23,549 bases of DNA from Candidatus Bipolaricaulota bacterium (GTDB lineage: Bacteria; Bipolaricaulota; Bipolaricaulia; UBA7950; UBA9294): positions 1 to 23,549 of the forward strand of contig JAGGXO010000134.1 in NCBI GenBank assembly GCA_021163015.1. The letters run 5' to 3'. The notes beneath the pieces were generated by a model. It ran no database searches and had not been told where the DNA came from. It saw nothing but the letters and a program-made list of their open reading frames with translations. Positions 22,497 through 23,549 of this stretch are shown here, in pieces; the first letter of the stretch is position 1, and each line of letters opens with the position of its first letter. A program made the translations under genes and the position numbers.

Positions 22497-23303
22497 CTAG
22501 CCTCCGCAGCCGCATCCTCCACCTGAGGGAGATGAAGCAGGCTCTCTGCCCTCTCTCACACGGTAGTTGATGCTGGTCGTTACTGTCTTTCCTCGCGAGT
22601 CAGTGACAGATAACACAATCACGTATGTGCTCTCCTGTGCAAAGGCGTACCGGATCGTGCATCTGGTGGAGGTCTTCACTCCTCCCAAGTCCCAGTCGTA
22701 GCGGACTATTTCACCATCAGGGTCGTAGGAGGCAAGGGCCATGAACGTCACTTCTTGCCCAACATTCCCCTGTGTGGGGACAACGCGAATTGACGCCACA
22801 GGTGGGACATTATCTGGGAGAACAACCTCTCTGGCGAACGTCATGTACTTGTCCTGAAACCACATCTGCCCAGCACCGTCGACAAACTCTGGTATTGATC
22901 CCAGCATCTGCTGAGACTTTCCCAACGCGGGGGATGCCTCAACTGGAATCCACGCCTCACGAGTAGAAATAGGAACCCCAACCAATAACCAGACGTGTTC
23001 TCCGTCGGCCCACCCGTCCTGCGTGACAAGTCGCACCTGATACCCTTTTGAAGACAGGATTCCCGCTGTGTACGAGGCGAAATCCAAGCTCATCCATTCT
23101 GTGGAAGAGAAATAACGCTTAGAACCAAGATCGTAGTCGCTAAGTAGGTCCTGGAGGCTGCTGACTGCAGCTTGCAGAGTGGCTAGCTCACTGGCAGAGT
23201 ACGCAGTGGCGTTTGGGGGCACCATTTTGGGTTTCTCCGCACCAACCACAGGGAGCCACAGAAGCACCGCAATCAATACTATCAGGTAGAATCGTTTGGT
23301 CAT
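22497..23303 (-). CDS. Secreted PKD-domain protein with a degenerate transglutaminase-like region and Cys/Gly tail
   Basis: 268 residues. A signal peptide (about 1-22, cleavage near VVGA-EK) sends it out of the cytoplasm. Residues about 70-135 (WMSLDFASYTAGILSSKGYQ, EHVWLLVGV, AWIPVEAS) follow the layout of transglutaminase-like domains, but the catalytic Cys is absent, so it is probably not an active enzyme. Residues about 165-252 form a PKD/Ig-like domain (PVASIRVVPTQGNVGQEVTF, SYDPDGEIVRYDWDLG, VIVLSVTDSRGKTVTTSI). The C-terminus is a short disordered tail ending GGGCGCGG. PKD domains usually mediate surface protein or carbohydrate contacts. ATG 23303 has AAGGAGGGA nearby. It converges on the DUF5320 gene. 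Function unknown. Confidence 0.8.
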   Translation of the reverse strand: MTKRFYLIVLIAVLLWLPVVGAEKPKMVPPNATAYSASELATLQAAVSSLQDLLSDYDLGSKRYFSSTEWMSLDFASYTAGILSSKGYQVRLVTQDGWADGEHVWLLVGVPISTREAWIPVEASPALGKSQQMLGSIPEFVDGAGQMWFQDKYMTFAREVVLPDNVPPVASIRVVPTQGNVGQEVTFMALASYDPDGEIVRYDWDLGGVKTSTRCTIRYAFAQESTYVIVLSVTDSRGKTVTTSINYRVREGREPASSPSGGGCGCGG

Positions 23304-23324
23304 TGTTCCCTCCTTATCTCTACC

Positions 23325-23330
23325 AGTATA
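23325..23330 (-). promoter_or_regulatory. Candidate -10 box for the PKD-domain gene
   Basis: TATACT on the minus strand, 21 bases before ATG 23303, with the ribosome binding site AAGGAGGGA (23307-23315) between. No good -35 at the expected distance. Confidence 0.35.
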
Positions 23331-23367
23331 GCAGAGACTGGGGAGGGATACTCGCTTCGGGCAGATC

Positions 23368-23549
23368 TTAATGCGAGCCGGAGTGACGAGTCAGATCTGG
23401 CAACTCTCCCGCCTTCTGTAACGCAAGCTTTGAGGTGATTGGGCCAATCAGTTCGTGAATGACCGTCGCTCCGATAGTCACGCTCACGATGATGTTGCTG
23501 ATATCAACAAACGCCGGGTTCTGCCGCATGATCAACGCAAGACCGATGA
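23368..23549 (-). CDS. C-terminal fragment of a cation/proton antiporter-family membrane protein (runs off the window)
   Basis: The last 59 codons of a gene that continues beyond the window edge. The translation includes IGLALIMRQNPAFVD, then IIVSVTIGATVIHELIGPIT, then SKLALQKAGELPDL, ending SGSH. A terminal membrane helix followed by xHELIGPI(T/L)xxxALxKAGE is typical of the end of monovalent cation:proton antiporters of the CPA type. The stop TAA is at 23368-23370. It would lie upstream of, and in the same direction as, the PKD-domain gene, about 64 bases apart. Substrate cannot be inferred from the tail alone. Confidence 0.7.
   Translation of the reverse strand, partial: IGLALIMRQNPAFVDISNIIVSVTIGATVIHELIGPITSKLALQKAGELPDLTRHSGSH

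Noticed and set aside
1..23549. tRNA, rRNA or transposase genes
   Set aside because: No cloverleaf ends, rRNA signature stretches or transposase motifs were recognised by eye; short or degenerate ones could be missed without a covariance search.

Overview
The window looks like bacterial chromosome from an organism with an outer membrane. The signs are a complete set of single-copy core genes (holB, ricT-like, hflX, murA, rho, miaB, rpiB, folD, a DinG-type helicase) and an LPS-transport gene that combines an LptF/G permease with an LptD-type outer-membrane part. A DUF5320 glycine-rich protein, FolD and a 1-phosphofructokinase-family gene fit an anaerobe. The lineage cannot be fixed from sequence alone. 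A deep-branching candidate phylum such as Bipolaricaulota (Acetothermia/OP1) is a low-confidence guess.

Region 1 (1-3600) is accessory DNA. It holds a 5'-truncated, frameshifted metallo-beta-lactamase-fold gene remnant cut off at a dRS3-like palindrome. A gene-poor stretch full of small inverted repeats follows. Then come two plus-strand genes (an APH-type phosphotransferase and a GNAT acetyltransferase), each followed by an attC-like recombination site. This reads as a two-cassette integron remnant with no integrase in the window, followed by gene-poor DNA with hairpins.

Region 2 (3597-5410) is a translationally coupled pair, holB and a RicT/PSP1-domain gene. It runs convergently into, and overlaps, the 3' end of hflX.

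Region 3 (5373-17792) is a long minus-strand train: miaB > fruK-like PfkB kinase > CBS protein > dinG-like helicase > GT2 glycosyltransferase > rpiB > Ca2+/Na+ exchanger-family transporter > rho > LysM-M23 peptidase > murA > hflX. Many junctions overlap by 1-26 bases. Good promoter matches lie before miaB and before the glycosyltransferase.

Region 4 (17911-21995) runs divergently from miaB. A single 1064-codon frame encodes an inner-membrane LptF/G permease, an internal signal-peptide-like segment with a possible signal peptidase site, an OstA/LptA-like periplasmic domain and an LptD-like barrel region. folD follows after 11 bases. The fusion is the most unusual feature of the window.

Region 5 (21996-23549) has a DUF5320 gene with a strong promoter and terminator, a secreted PKD-domain protein with a Cys/Gly tail, and the C-terminal end of a cation/proton antiporter running off the window edge.
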